DNA from: Clostridia bacterium
GTDB taxonomy: Bacteria; Bacillota; Clostridia; Christensenellales; Borkfalkiaceae
Assembly: GCA_017631725.1 (NCBI GenBank)
Contig: JAGBSS010000241.1
Location: forward strand, 1-9,646
Direction of reading: 5' to 3'
Length of the DNA stretch: 9,646 nt
Shown here: positions 1 to 6,642 of the stretch, one piece after another
Numbering within the stretch: the stretch's first letter is position 1
Layout of the letters: each line of letters begins with the position of its first letter
Notes under the pieces: model-generated
The model's input: the letters and a program-made list of their open reading frames with translations, nothing else
Told to the model about the DNA's origin: nothing
The model's database searches: none
Translations under genes and position numbers: made by a program

Positions 1-1812
1 GATCGTCCACTTCGCCCACTTTTCCCAAAAGGTTTATTTAACGACGTTGTGGTTATAGCACAAGCAATTTCCGTTGAGCCAGATATTCAACCAGAACCAT
101 TAGCAATGATTGGTTCATCAGTTGCACTTGCAATTTCTGATATTCCATGGGCAGGTCCAACAGGTTCAGTTGTTGTTGGTATGGTAGATGGAAAATACGT
201 AATTAACCCTAATTTTGAAGAAAGAGAAAAAACAGCAATTCACTTAAATTTAGCAGGTACTAAAGATGCTATTTTAATGATTGAAGCAGGCGCAAATGAA
301 GTTTCTAACGACGAAATGATTAATGCAATTATGTTCGGACATGAAGAAATTAAAAAGATTTGTACCTTTATAGAAGAAGTTGTTGTTCCTGCTTGCGGTA
401 AGACCAAAAAAGAAGTAGAACTTTATCATATTCCAGAAGAGTTAGATAAAGAAGTTAGAGAATATGCTTCTGAAAAAATTGATTTTGCTATTGACACTTT
501 TGACCGTCAAGAAAGACAAGCACGCCAAGATGCTGCAGAAGCAGATATTATCGAACACTTTAAAGAAATTTACCCAGACAACATTAGAGAAGTTAAAGAT
601 AGCATTTACTATTTAACTAAAGAAAAAGTTCGTGCTAAAATTTTCGACAAAGGAATTCGCCCAGATGGCAGAAGTTTAAAAGAAGTACGTCCAATTTGGT
701 GCGAAAGAAGTATTCTTCCAAGGGTTCACGGCTCTGCAATATTTACAAGGGGGCAAACCCAAACAATGACAACCTGTACTTTAGCAATGCTTTCCGAAGC
801 GCAAAAGTTAGAAGGTTTAGATGAAGAAACTGCAAAACGTTATATGCACCAATACAATTTCCCAGGATATTGTACAGGTGAAGCAAAAGCAATTAAATCT
901 CCCGGAAGGCGTGAAATTGGTCACGGCGCACTTGCAGAAAGGGCACTTATTCCTGTAATTCCTTCAGAAGAAGATTTCCCATATGCAATCCGTGTTGTAA
1001 ACGATATTATGTCTTCTAACGGTTCATCTTCTATGGCATCAGTTTGTGGTTCAACAATGGCGTTAATGGATGCAGGTGTTCCAATTAAAGCACCGGTTGC
1101 AGGTGTTGCAATGGGCTTAATTAAAAACCAAGAAACAGGCGAATTTAGAGTATTAACCGATATTCAAGGTTTAGAAGATTTCTTGGGCGATATGGACTTT
1201 AAGGTTGCAGGTACCGAAAATGGTATTACAGCAATTCAAATGGATATTAAAATTAAAGGCATTTCAGAAGAAATTATGCACACTGCTATTAATCAAGCAA
1301 ACGAAGGCAGACAATTTATTCTTTCTAAAATGCTTGAATGTGTTCCAGAAGTTGCTCCTGAATTATCTCCATACGCACCAAAAATCATATCCTTTATGAT
1401 TAACCCAGAAAAGATTGGCGACGTTGTTGGTAAACAAGGTAAAGTAATAAACAAAATTATCGAAGAAACAGGCGTTAAAATTGATATTGACGATGATGGC
1501 AGGGTAAACATTGCAACCGTTGGCGATATAGCAAACGCAGAAAGGGCAAAAGCAATTGTTTTATCTATTGCTAAAGAACCAGAAGTTGGCGATATGTTTA
1601 TTGCAGAAGTAGTTAGAATTTTACCAAAGGTTGGTGCATTCTGTGAACTTGCTCCTGGTAAAGATGGGCTTATCCACATTTCCAGAATGAGCGAAAAGAG
1701 AATCCAAACGGTAGAAGAAGTTCTTCATATCGGTGATAAAGTTAAAGTAGAAATCGTTAAAATTGGCGAAAAAGGAATTGACCTTAAACTTTTAGAAATA
1801 ATAAACGACTAA
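1..1812 (+). CDS. pnp: Polyribonucleotide nucleotidyltransferase (PNPase), 5' end cut off by the window
   Basis: PNPase degrades RNA 3' to 5' by phosphorolysis, releasing nucleoside diphosphates; it acts as a cytoplasmic trimer in mRNA turnover. The frame is open from base 1, beginning DRPLRPLFPKG, a motif found near residue 80 of full-length enzymes, so about 80 N-terminal residues are missing and 603 are visible. The GTG at 49 is internal and not a start. In window numbering the first RNase PH-like domain remnant and helical linker run to about residue 215. The second RNase PH domain starts at GIRPDGR (218) and carries SPGRREIGHG and EDFLGDMDF; D393 and D399 align with the catalytic or metal Asp pair of E. 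coli (D486, D492). A KH domain follows with GKQG at 477-480, then a C-terminal S1 domain from about 530. The gene looks intact and functional, and a strong terminator lies 7 bases after its stop. Only the missing start is uncertain. Confidence 0.98.
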   Translation, partial: DRPLRPLFPKGLFNDVVVIAQAISVEPDIQPEPLAMIGSSVALAISDIPWAGPTGSVVVGMVDGKYVINPNFEEREKTAIHLNLAGTKDAILMIEAGANEVSNDEMINAIMFGHEEIKKICTFIEEVVVPACGKTKKEVELYHIPEELDKEVREYASEKIDFAIDTFDRQERQARQDAAEADIIEHFKEIYPDNIREVKDSIYYLTKEKVRAKIFDKGIRPDGRSLKEVRPIWCERSILPRVHGSAIFTRGQTQTMTTCTLAMLSEAQKLEGLDEETAKRYMHQYNFPGYCTGEAKAIKSPGRREIGHGALAERALIPVIPSEEDFPYAIRVVNDIMSSNGSSSMASVCGSTMALMDAGVPIKAPVAGVAMGLIKNQETGEFRVLTDIQGLEDFLGDMDFKVAGTENGITAIQMDIKIKGISEEIMHTAINQANEGRQFILSKMLECVPEVAPELSPYAPKIISFMINPEKIGDVVGKQGKVINKIIEETGVKIDIDDDGRVNIATVGDIANAERAKAIVLSIAKEPEVGDMFIAEVVRILPKVGAFCELAPGKDGLIHISRMSEKRIQTVEEVLHIGDKVKVEIVKIGEKGIDLKLLEIIND

Positions 1813-1819
1813 CAAAACT

Positions 1820-1850
1820 TTAGCGTCGAGAATTCGGCGCTAATTTTTTA
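1820..1850 (+). terminator. Rho-independent terminator of pnp
   Basis: A 10-bp stem (1820-1829 pairing with 1834-1843, one G-U wobble at 1826/1837) closes a 4-base loop GAAT and is followed directly by six T (1844-1849). It starts 7 bases after the pnp stop codon. The shape is classical for intrinsic termination, so the next gene probably relies on its own promoter or on read-through. Confidence 0.92.
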
Positions 1851-1871
1851 TCTTAATTTCACTTAATCTTG

Positions 1872-1877
1872 CATAAT
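1872..1877 (+). promoter_or_regulatory. Possible -10 box for the deacetylase-peptidase pair
   Basis: CATAAT (5 of 6 matches to TATAAT) lies between the pnp terminator and the next gene, preceded directly by TTG. Transcription would start near 1884, at the ribosome binding site. No convincing -35 box is found 16-18 bases upstream, where the terminator T-tract lies. The main argument is positional: a terminator upstream and a gene downstream. In an AT-rich spacer such a box can occur by chance. Confidence 0.35.
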
Positions 1878-1883
1878 ATGAAT

Positions 1884-1890
1884 AGAGGTG
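1884..1890 (+). promoter_or_regulatory. Ribosome binding site that decides the deacetylase start
   Basis: AGAGGTG is a good Shine-Dalgarno match, 6 bases before the ATG at 1897. A GTG at 1888 is in frame and would add three residues, but it lies inside this site and so cannot be served by it. The ATG at 1897 is therefore the preferred start. Confidence 0.75.
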
Positions 1891-1896
1891 GGTGAA

Positions 1897-2613
1897 ATGA
1901 GAAAACTAAAATTATATAAAATAACCGTAATATCAAATTGTCTTCTTGTTCTTGTTATGCTTGGGATTTTTATGCTTGGCTTTGTTTCTAACGGAACGAC
2001 AACTGCAGCAAATCAAGGCAATTACAACGCAATTTACCACGGCAATAAAGATAGTGATAACGTTTCTTTAATGTTCAACGTATACGAAAATCCGCAAGTT
2101 GTAATGGACATTGTAAACGTTTTAAATAGTTATGGTGCTAAATCAACCTTCTTTTTTGGCGGTTGCTTTGCAGATGACAATGCAGAACTTTTAAATTACG
2201 TTAAAAATTCTGGGCACGAACTTGCAAATCACGGTTATTTTCACAAAGACCATAAAAAACTCTCTTACGAGCAAAATTATAACGAAATTGTAAGAACTAA
2301 CAAGGTTATAACTGCTTTAACAGGGCAGGAAATAACGCTTTTTGCACCACCTTCCGGCTCTTTTGGCGTTAATACATTAAAGGTGTGTTTCGAACTTGAT
2401 TTAAGGGTTGTAATGTGGTCAAAAGACACGATTGATTGGCGAGATAAGGATTCTAATTTAATTTTCAAACGTGCAACTAAAGGCGTTTCGGGTGGAGATT
2501 TTATTTTAATGCACCCAAAACAACATACGCTTGATACGTTGCCAAAAATATTAGAATTTTATGCTAATAACGGCTTAAACGCAGTCACGGTAAGTAAAAA
2601 TTTACAAAATTAA
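1897..2613 (+). CDS. Membrane-anchored NodB-like protein (polysaccharide deacetylase family), degenerate active site, YlxY-like position
   Basis: This 238-residue protein has a short basic N-terminus (RKLKLYK) and one hydrophobic segment at about 8-27, a signal peptide or signal anchor placing the rest outside the membrane. The remainder is a NodB-homology fold: active members remove N-acetyl groups from peptidoglycan or chitin-like sugars using a metal held by Asp-His-His. Motif 2 is intact (H112 and H116 in NHGYFH), as are the DW motif (D180, W181) and the final LMH (H206). Motif 1, normally TFDDG, reads LMFNV (58-62), losing both Asp residues. Motif 3, normally RPPYG, reads APPSG (150-154), losing the Arg. 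Deacetylase activity is therefore doubtful. Its place after pnp and before an M16 peptidase matches Bacillus ylxY. Its stop codon overlaps the next gene's ribosome binding site, implying cotranscription. Family assignment is firm; function is not. Confidence 0.88.
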   Translation: MRKLKLYKITVISNCLLVLVMLGIFMLGFVSNGTTTAANQGNYNAIYHGNKDSDNVSLMFNVYENPQVVMDIVNVLNSYGAKSTFFFGGCFADDNAELLNYVKNSGHELANHGYFHKDHKKLSYEQNYNEIVRTNKVITALTGQEITLFAPPSGSFGVNTLKVCFELDLRVVMWSKDTIDWRDKDSNLIFKRATKGVSGGDFILMHPKQHTLDTLPKILEFYANNGLNAVTVSKNLQN

Positions 2614-2616
2614 GGA
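2612..2616 (+). promoter_or_regulatory. Ribosome binding site overlapping the upstream stop codon
   Basis: AAGGA begins inside the TAA stop (2611-2613) of the deacetylase-like gene and lies 5 bases before the ATG at 2622. This fixes the start of the peptidase and suggests translational coupling of the two genes. Confidence 0.75.
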
Positions 2617-2621
2617 AAATT

Positions 2622-3863
2622 ATGTTATTTTATAAAACCTATCCAAACGGATTAAAACTTGTAATAAATAAAATTGATGGTTTAATGTCAGTATCTACCG
2701 GTGTTTTAGTAAAAACGGGTAGTATTAACGAAACGCAAGAAGAAAACGGTATTTCCCACTTTATAGAACATACCTTGTTTAAGGGTACAAAAAAACGTTC
2801 TGCATTTGATATTAGCGATTATATAGATGGAATTGGTGCGCAAATAAATGCGTTTACTTCTAAAGAAATAACCTGCTATTACACTAAATCTACAAAAGAC
2901 CATTTTGGCGAAGCATTAGAAGTGCTATCAGATATCTTTTTCAACTCTGTTTTCGATGAAGAAGAACTTGAAAAAGAAAAGGGTGTTGTAATAGAAGAGA
3001 TAAATATGACCGAAGATGCCCCCGAAGACCTTGTTATGGACCTAATTGCAGAGGCGTATTACGGAAAAGAAGGGCTTGGCCAAACAATTTTAGGCCCTGC
3101 TGAAAATATTAAAAGGTTTTCTAAGGCAGATATTATTAACTACATGGATAGTTATTACTCCGCAGATAACGTTGTAATTTCTGTTGCAGGGAACGTTGAT
3201 ATTGAAAGTGCCGAAAAATTAGTTGACAGTTATTTTGCCAACAACTTTAATAGAATCAAAAGTAAACCACAATTTTCCGACCAAAAATTCTATTCAAACA
3301 GGGTAGTAAAAGTAAAACCAATAGAGCAAGCACATATTGCTTTATCAATGCCGGCATTTGACATATTTGATAGTAGAACAGATGCTTTTGGGCTTATAAA
3401 TCTTGTGTTTGGCGGTGGAATGAGCAGTAGATTATTCCAAACAATAAGAGAAAAACTTGGGCTTTGTTATAGCGTTTATTCTTATCCATCACAACATAAA
3501 AATAGTGGTGTTGTAGAAATTTATGCAGGTGTAAACGTTAAGTCAAGGGATTCTGCTTTAAACGCAATTATGGAAGAAATTGACAAGTTTAAAAAGTTTG
3601 GAATCACCGAAAAAGAGTTTTCAAGAAGCAAAGAACAATTTAAATCAAGCGTTATTATGAGCCAAGAAAGTACGGCATCCCAAATGCTTTTATGCGGTAA
3701 AAACTTGCTTTTATTAAACAGAGAATTAGATTTAGAAAAGAGAATTTCAGATATTGAAAAACTTACCTTAAACGGCATAAATGACCTTGTAAAAGAGTGT
3801 TTTGATACCACTAAAATGGCAGTTGCAACACTTGGTCCAAGCCAAGAAAAAATAAAAATTTAA
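2622..3863 (+). CDS. M16 family zinc metallopeptidase (processing-peptidase-like, MlpA/YmxG type)
   Basis: A 413-residue protein of about the usual length for single-unit bacterial M16 peptidases related to the mitochondrial processing peptidase beta subunit. The inverted zinc motif HxxEH is present as HFIEH (H46, E49, H50; E49 is the catalytic base). The third zinc ligand is E126 in EEINM, 76 residues after H50, the spacing seen in this family. The C-terminal half has the hallmark GGGMSSRLFQTIREKLGLCYSVYSY segment at about 266-290. There is no signal peptide, so it is likely cytoplasmic. The pnp, deacetylase-like, M16 order matches pnpA-ylxY-mlpA in Bacillus, where mlpA has been linked to control of secreted protease production; that role is not shown here. 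A terminator starts 17 bases after the stop, making it the last gene of the unit. All catalytic residues are present, so activity is expected; the substrate is unknown. Confidence 0.94.
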   Translation: MLFYKTYPNGLKLVINKIDGLMSVSTGVLVKTGSINETQEENGISHFIEHTLFKGTKKRSAFDISDYIDGIGAQINAFTSKEITCYYTKSTKDHFGEALEVLSDIFFNSVFDEEELEKEKGVVIEEINMTEDAPEDLVMDLIAEAYYGKEGLGQTILGPAENIKRFSKADIINYMDSYYSADNVVISVAGNVDIESAEKLVDSYFANNFNRIKSKPQFSDQKFYSNRVVKVKPIEQAHIALSMPAFDIFDSRTDAFGLINLVFGGGMSSRLFQTIREKLGLCYSVYSYPSQHKNSGVVEIYAGVNVKSRDSALNAIMEEIDKFKKFGITEKEFSRSKEQFKSSVIMSQESTASQMLLCGKNLLLLNRELDLEKRISDIEKLTLNGINDLVKECFDTTKMAVATLGPSQEKIKI

Positions 3864-3879
3864 ACAAAAAAATTATTGC

Positions 3880-3909
3880 AAAAAAAGGGCTTTTTAAGTC
3901 CTTTTTTTT
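3880..3909 (+). terminator. Rho-independent terminator after the M16 peptidase gene
   Basis: GGGCTT (3887-3892) pairs with AAGTCC (3896-3901), with one G-U wobble, around a 3-base T loop. Seven A upstream (3880-3886) can extend the stem with the eight T downstream (3902-3909). A-tract, stem and T-tract together would also work on the minus strand, although no minus-strand gene ends here. Confidence 0.92.
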
Positions 3910-3921
3910 GTTTATTTAGAA

Positions 3922-3927
3922 TATAAT
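3922..3927 (+). promoter_or_regulatory. Possible -10 box directly before the solute-binding-like gene
   Basis: A perfect TATAAT ends 6 bases before the ATG at 3934, so transcription from it would begin at or within a base or two of the start codon. No convincing -35 is seen: the expected place is the T-tract of the preceding terminator. It is the only promoter-like box between the terminator and the gene, but chance occurrence in AT-rich DNA is possible. Confidence 0.45.
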
Positions 3928-3933
3928 TTTATT

Positions 3934-4932
3934 ATGAAGGTAATAAGGTTTTTTATTTGTTTTTTAATAATGATTTCGCTTGTTATTACAATAAGTTTTG
4001 GCGCAAAAAAAATTAAAGATGCAGGAGAAGTAAAAATAGGCAGTATATCTAACGAAAAAACCATTTTAAGCGTTTGGCAAATTGATAGCTTTGAAGGTGG
4101 TATAGGCTCGAGAAGAAAGTTTTTAGAAGAGATTGCAAATTCGTACGAAAAGATAGATAAAAGCACTTTATTTTTGGTTATGTCTTATACTGAAGAAGGG
4201 GCAGAAGAAAACTTTAAAAATGGAATTTATCCAGACCTAATTTCTTACGGAAACGGCGTTTATCCTTTAGGCGCGATTGAACTTGATAACGGCAACAATT
4301 TCAATGGGGCAAAAGTTGGAGAAAAGTATTTAGGGGAAGTTTGGGCAAGGGGTGGATATTACTTAATTGAAAATTTAAATTTTAAAGGGGGCAATTTAGA
4401 AAGAGAAGAAGTAGCAGTTTCCAGCGCAAAATTTACTCAACCAATTATTGCTCTTTTAGAAGAAGGCATTTTAAATAAAGATTTAAAAGTTTTAAAGCCG
4501 TTAGATGCTTACGTAAGGTTTGTTGGTGGTAAGTGTAAATATTTACTTGGAACACAAAGGGACATTGTAAGGTTAGAGAATAAAGAACTAAACGTGAAGT
4601 CTACTCTCTTAAATAATTTTAGCGATTTAAACCAATACATTTCCGTAACCACTAAAGATGCCGTAAAAAGGGAAAAGGCAAAAGATTTTGTTAAATTTTT
4701 ACTTTCTAAAAGTCAACAAGAAAAATTAAGCAAAATTTGTATGGGCTCAAACTATTTTAACGTGCAATTTGAAAATGAAAATTTAAACGAATTGAATAAA
4801 ATTAACAGCAAAATTAAAACAATTTCAGCCTTTTTAGAAAAAGAAATTTTATTAAATTTAAAAGAGCAATCGCTTGGCGCTTATTATGGAGATAAAGAAA
4901 TATATAATAAAATAAAAAATATACTTATTTAG
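3934..4932 (+). CDS. Orphan extracellular solute-binding-like protein (ABC family 1 type), secreted or membrane-anchored
   Basis: A 332-residue protein. It begins MKVIRFFICF with one hydrophobic stretch to about residue 22, a signal peptide or anchor. There is no lipobox: the only early Cys (C9) lies inside the hydrophobic core, unlike typical Gram-positive binding proteins, which are lipoproteins. Resemblance to family-1 solute-binding proteins rests on VWQIDSFEGGIGSRRKFLEE (about 48-67), then YTEEGAEENFKNGIYPDLISYGNGVYPL, and later KREKAKDFVKFLLSKSQQEKL, like the conserved helix near the end of such proteins. It is shorter than the usual 400 or more residues. No permease or ATPase gene lies nearby. 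An in-frame stop at 3895 and no GTG or TTG between make ATG 3934 the first start; it has no Shine-Dalgarno sequence, and the next ATG (3970) has none either. Terminator before and promoter after suggest a single-gene unit. Ligand unknown; it could be a sensor or wall-associated protein rather than a transporter part. Confidence 0.7.
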   Translation: MKVIRFFICFLIMISLVITISFGAKKIKDAGEVKIGSISNEKTILSVWQIDSFEGGIGSRRKFLEEIANSYEKIDKSTLFLVMSYTEEGAEENFKNGIYPDLISYGNGVYPLGAIELDNGNNFNGAKVGEKYLGEVWARGGYYLIENLNFKGGNLEREEVAVSSAKFTQPIIALLEEGILNKDLKVLKPLDAYVRFVGGKCKYLLGTQRDIVRLENKELNVKSTLLNNFSDLNQYISVTTKDAVKREKAKDFVKFLLSKSQQEKLSKICMGSNYFNVQFENENLNELNKINSKIKTISAFLEKEILLNLKEQSLGAYYGDKEIYNKIKNILI

Positions 4933-4934
4933 CC

Positions 4935-4963
4935 TTGAAAAAAAATATAAAATATTGTAAAAT
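4935..4963 (+). promoter_or_regulatory. Sigma-A-type promoter of the murB operon
   Basis: TTGAAA (4935-4940, 5 of 6) and TAAAAT (4958-4963, 5 of 6) are separated by exactly 17 bases, with TTG just before the -10 box. Predicted transcription start is near 4970, giving a very short leader that begins with the ribosome binding site. It starts 2 bases after the stop of the upstream gene. This is the best promoter in the window. Confidence 0.8.
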
Positions 4964-4968
4964 GATAA

Positions 4969-4974
4969 AAGGAG
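4969..4974 (+). promoter_or_regulatory. Ribosome binding site of murB
   Basis: AAGGAG lies 4 bases before the ATG at 4979. The match to the anti-Shine-Dalgarno sequence is strong and the spacing slightly short. It supports this start over internal ones. Confidence 0.8.
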
Positions 4975-4978
4975 ATTT

Positions 4979-5866
4979 ATGGGGCAAAATATAATACTGC
5001 CAAAACATCTTCCACTAATTAAAGATTTTAATTTAAAAAATTTATCAAGCATTAAGGTTGGTGGCCCTGCAAGATATTTTTTTAAACCTAAAACCTTAAT
5101 AGAACTTAAAAATTCGATAGACTTTGCTAATGACCACGGCATTAAAGTTAAATGCTTGGGCAACTGTACAAACGTCGTTTTCTCCGATGGTGGCTATAAC
5201 GGGTTAGTTTTAGCGCTATCCAACCTAAAAGGTGTTAGCAAAAAATCAAACGTTTTAACCTTTACTGCGGGGGAAAGTTTACGTAGCGTTTTTAAAATTG
5301 CATTATCTAACGGGTTAACGGGTGCTGAATATTTTTCTAATATACCGGCAACCATAGGCGGTGCAACCGTTTCAAATGCAGGTGCGTTTGACCATCAGGT
5401 TTCAGAACTTATAACTTTCGTTCAGGTAATAGAAAACGGAATTATTAAATTTTACGATAACAAGCAATGTAACTTTTCTTATAGAAATAGCATTTTTAAG
5501 GGTAAAAATATACCAATTATAAAGGTAGAAATGTCTTTTGAAAAGGGAGATTATCAAAAAATTATCTCACTTGAAAAAGAACTTTCTTTAAAAAGAAAAT
5601 TAACGCAACCCATGGGGTTATCCTGTGGTTCAACCTTTAAAAACCCGCAAAACTTTAAGGCTGGGAAATTAATAGAACAAAGCGGGTTAAAAGGGTATGT
5701 TTTGGGTGATGCCATTGTCTCTACAAAGCATGCAAATTTTATTTTAAATAATGGCAATGCAACAGCAAAAAACGTTTACGATTTAGCAAATTTAGTTAAA
5801 AACAAAGTGTTTGAAGACACAGGAATTATGCTAAAAGAAGAAATTGAGTTTATAGGGGAATTTTAA
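4979..5866 (+). CDS. murB: UDP-N-acetylenolpyruvoylglucosamine reductase
   Basis: MurB reduces UDP-GlcNAc-enolpyruvate to UDP-MurNAc with NADPH and FAD, the second committed step of cytoplasmic peptidoglycan precursor synthesis. At 295 residues it fits the shorter type II MurB found in Bacillota. FAD-binding elements are SSIKVGGPARYFF at the N-terminus, LGNCTN (60-65) and IPATIGGA (122-129) followed by NAGAF. Substrate-domain elements are YRNS (R169 matching the conserved YR arginine) and GSTFKNP, with S218 as the proton-donating serine. E288 in the C-terminal EIEFIG matches the catalytic glutamate. All three key residues are therefore present. Unusual are C63-T64 where the family normally has Gly-Ser, A124 where Gly is usual, and C216 in the serine loop. 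It heads a compact operon from the promoter at 4935. Its stop overlaps the next start by one base (TAATG). Confidence 0.96.
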   Translation: MGQNIILPKHLPLIKDFNLKNLSSIKVGGPARYFFKPKTLIELKNSIDFANDHGIKVKCLGNCTNVVFSDGGYNGLVLALSNLKGVSKKSNVLTFTAGESLRSVFKIALSNGLTGAEYFSNIPATIGGATVSNAGAFDHQVSELITFVQVIENGIIKFYDNKQCNFSYRNSIFKGKNIPIIKVEMSFEKGDYQKIISLEKELSLKRKLTQPMGLSCGSTFKNPQNFKAGKLIEQSGLKGYVLGDAIVSTKHANFILNNGNATAKNVYDLANLVKNKVFEDTGIMLKEEIEFIGEF

Positions 5867-6642
5867 TGATTTTAACTGCCGATTATCACACTCATACAAA
5901 ATATAGCCACGGCAAGGGTACTGTTTTAGAAAATGCCATAAGGGCTAAAAGTATAGGTTTAAAAGAAATCGGCATAGCAGACCACGGCTTTAGCCATCCC
6001 GCTTTTGGCTTAACTAAGGGTGTTTTAGATAGGCTTAATAACGATTGCAATATGGCAACTAAAATAACCGGTGTAAAATGCTTATGTGGTATAGAAAGCA
6101 ACTTTACTTCTATAGATGGAAAGGTAGATTTAAAGCCTTGTTTATACGATAAATTTAATTTGTTTTTAGCAGGTTTTCACAAGTTTGTTAAGGTAGATTT
6201 AAAAACTCTTTTCACCCTTTCAATTCCTAACGTTGTTTTGTCCAAATTTAAGGCTAAAAAAGTTTGTTCATCTTTAATAAAAACTAATACCAAAACTTTT
6301 GTAAACGCAATAAAAAACAATCCAATAGACATTGTTACTCACTTAAATTACGGCGCATACGCAAACGTAGAAGAAGTGGCAAAAGTAGCGGCGGATTATG
6401 GCACGTATTTGGAAATTAGTGCAAAAAAAGTCCATTTTTCCGATGAAGAAATTAACGCAATTTTAAAAACGGACGTGCGTTTCGTCATTGGTTCAGATGC
6501 CCACTCAATAGACAGAGTTGGAGAAATATCGCTTGCAGTAAAAATGCTTGAAAGGGTTGGCTTTCCAATAGATAGAATTGACAACGTTGAAGGAAGGTTG
6601 CCTGCCTTTAGATTCCACGCTTTTAAGGAGAAATCTTTATGA
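5866..6642 (+). CDS. PHP-domain phosphoesterase, YcdX-like
   Basis: A 258-residue stand-alone PHP (polymerase and histidinol phosphatase) domain protein, the usual size for YcdX-type hydrolases. All nine expected metal ligands of a trinuclear site can be assigned: H8, H10 (DYHTH) and H15, H40 (ADHG), E77 (GIES), H105 (GFHK), H159 (THLNYG), and D211 with H213 (SDAH). These follow the order and approximate spacing of E. coli YcdX, so it is very probably an active metal-dependent phosphatase or phosphoesterase in the cytoplasm; the substrate is not evident. An insert of lower conservation lies at about 107-150. Start: ATG overlaps the murB stop by one base and AGGGGA lies six bases upstream. Its end overlaps whiA by four bases (ATGA). 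A PHP gene in this position, after murB, is common in Clostridia. A histidinol phosphatase role is less likely, as no histidine genes are near. Confidence 0.9.
   Translation: MILTADYHTHTKYSHGKGTVLENAIRAKSIGLKEIGIADHGFSHPAFGLTKGVLDRLNNDCNMATKITGVKCLCGIESNFTSIDGKVDLKPCLYDKFNLFLAGFHKFVKVDLKTLFTLSIPNVVLSKFKAKKVCSSLIKTNTKTFVNAIKNNPIDIVTHLNYGAYANVEEVAKVAADYGTYLEISAKKVHFSDEEINAILKTDVRFVIGSDAHSIDRVGEISLAVKMLERVGFPIDRIDNVEGRLPAFRFHAFKEKSL
6625..6630 (+). promoter_or_regulatory. Ribosome binding site of whiA inside the PHP gene
   Basis: AAGGAG lies 8 bases before the ATG at 6639 and within the last codons of the PHP gene. With the 4-base ATGA overlap it indicates translational coupling. Confidence 0.8.

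Noticed and set aside
49..51. GTG as the start of PNPase
   Set aside because: The frame is open and conserved upstream to base 1 (DRPLRPLFPKG), so the gene simply enters from outside the window.
1293..1679. 128-codon open frame on the minus strand inside pnp
   Set aside because: It lies wholly opposite the conserved KH and S1 domains of pnp, has no ribosome binding site or family motif, and is explained by the codon pattern of the plus-strand gene.
1888..1896. GTG start adding three residues to the deacetylase-like protein
   Set aside because: The GTG is part of the Shine-Dalgarno sequence serving ATG 1897.
3521..3811. 96-codon minus-strand open frame inside the M16 peptidase gene
   Set aside because: Fully antisense to a well-conserved gene, low-complexity hydrophobic and Ser-rich translation, no start signals.
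3864..3933. A riboswitch or small RNA in the spacer before the solute-binding-like gene
   Set aside because: The only structure is the intrinsic terminator of the upstream gene; the rest is too short and AT-rich to hold an aptamer.
4858..5163. 101-codon minus-strand open frame across the murB promoter
   Set aside because: It covers the end of one gene, a promoter and the start of murB; the translation is Phe/Ile-rich from AT-rich DNA read backwards, with no recognisable domain.
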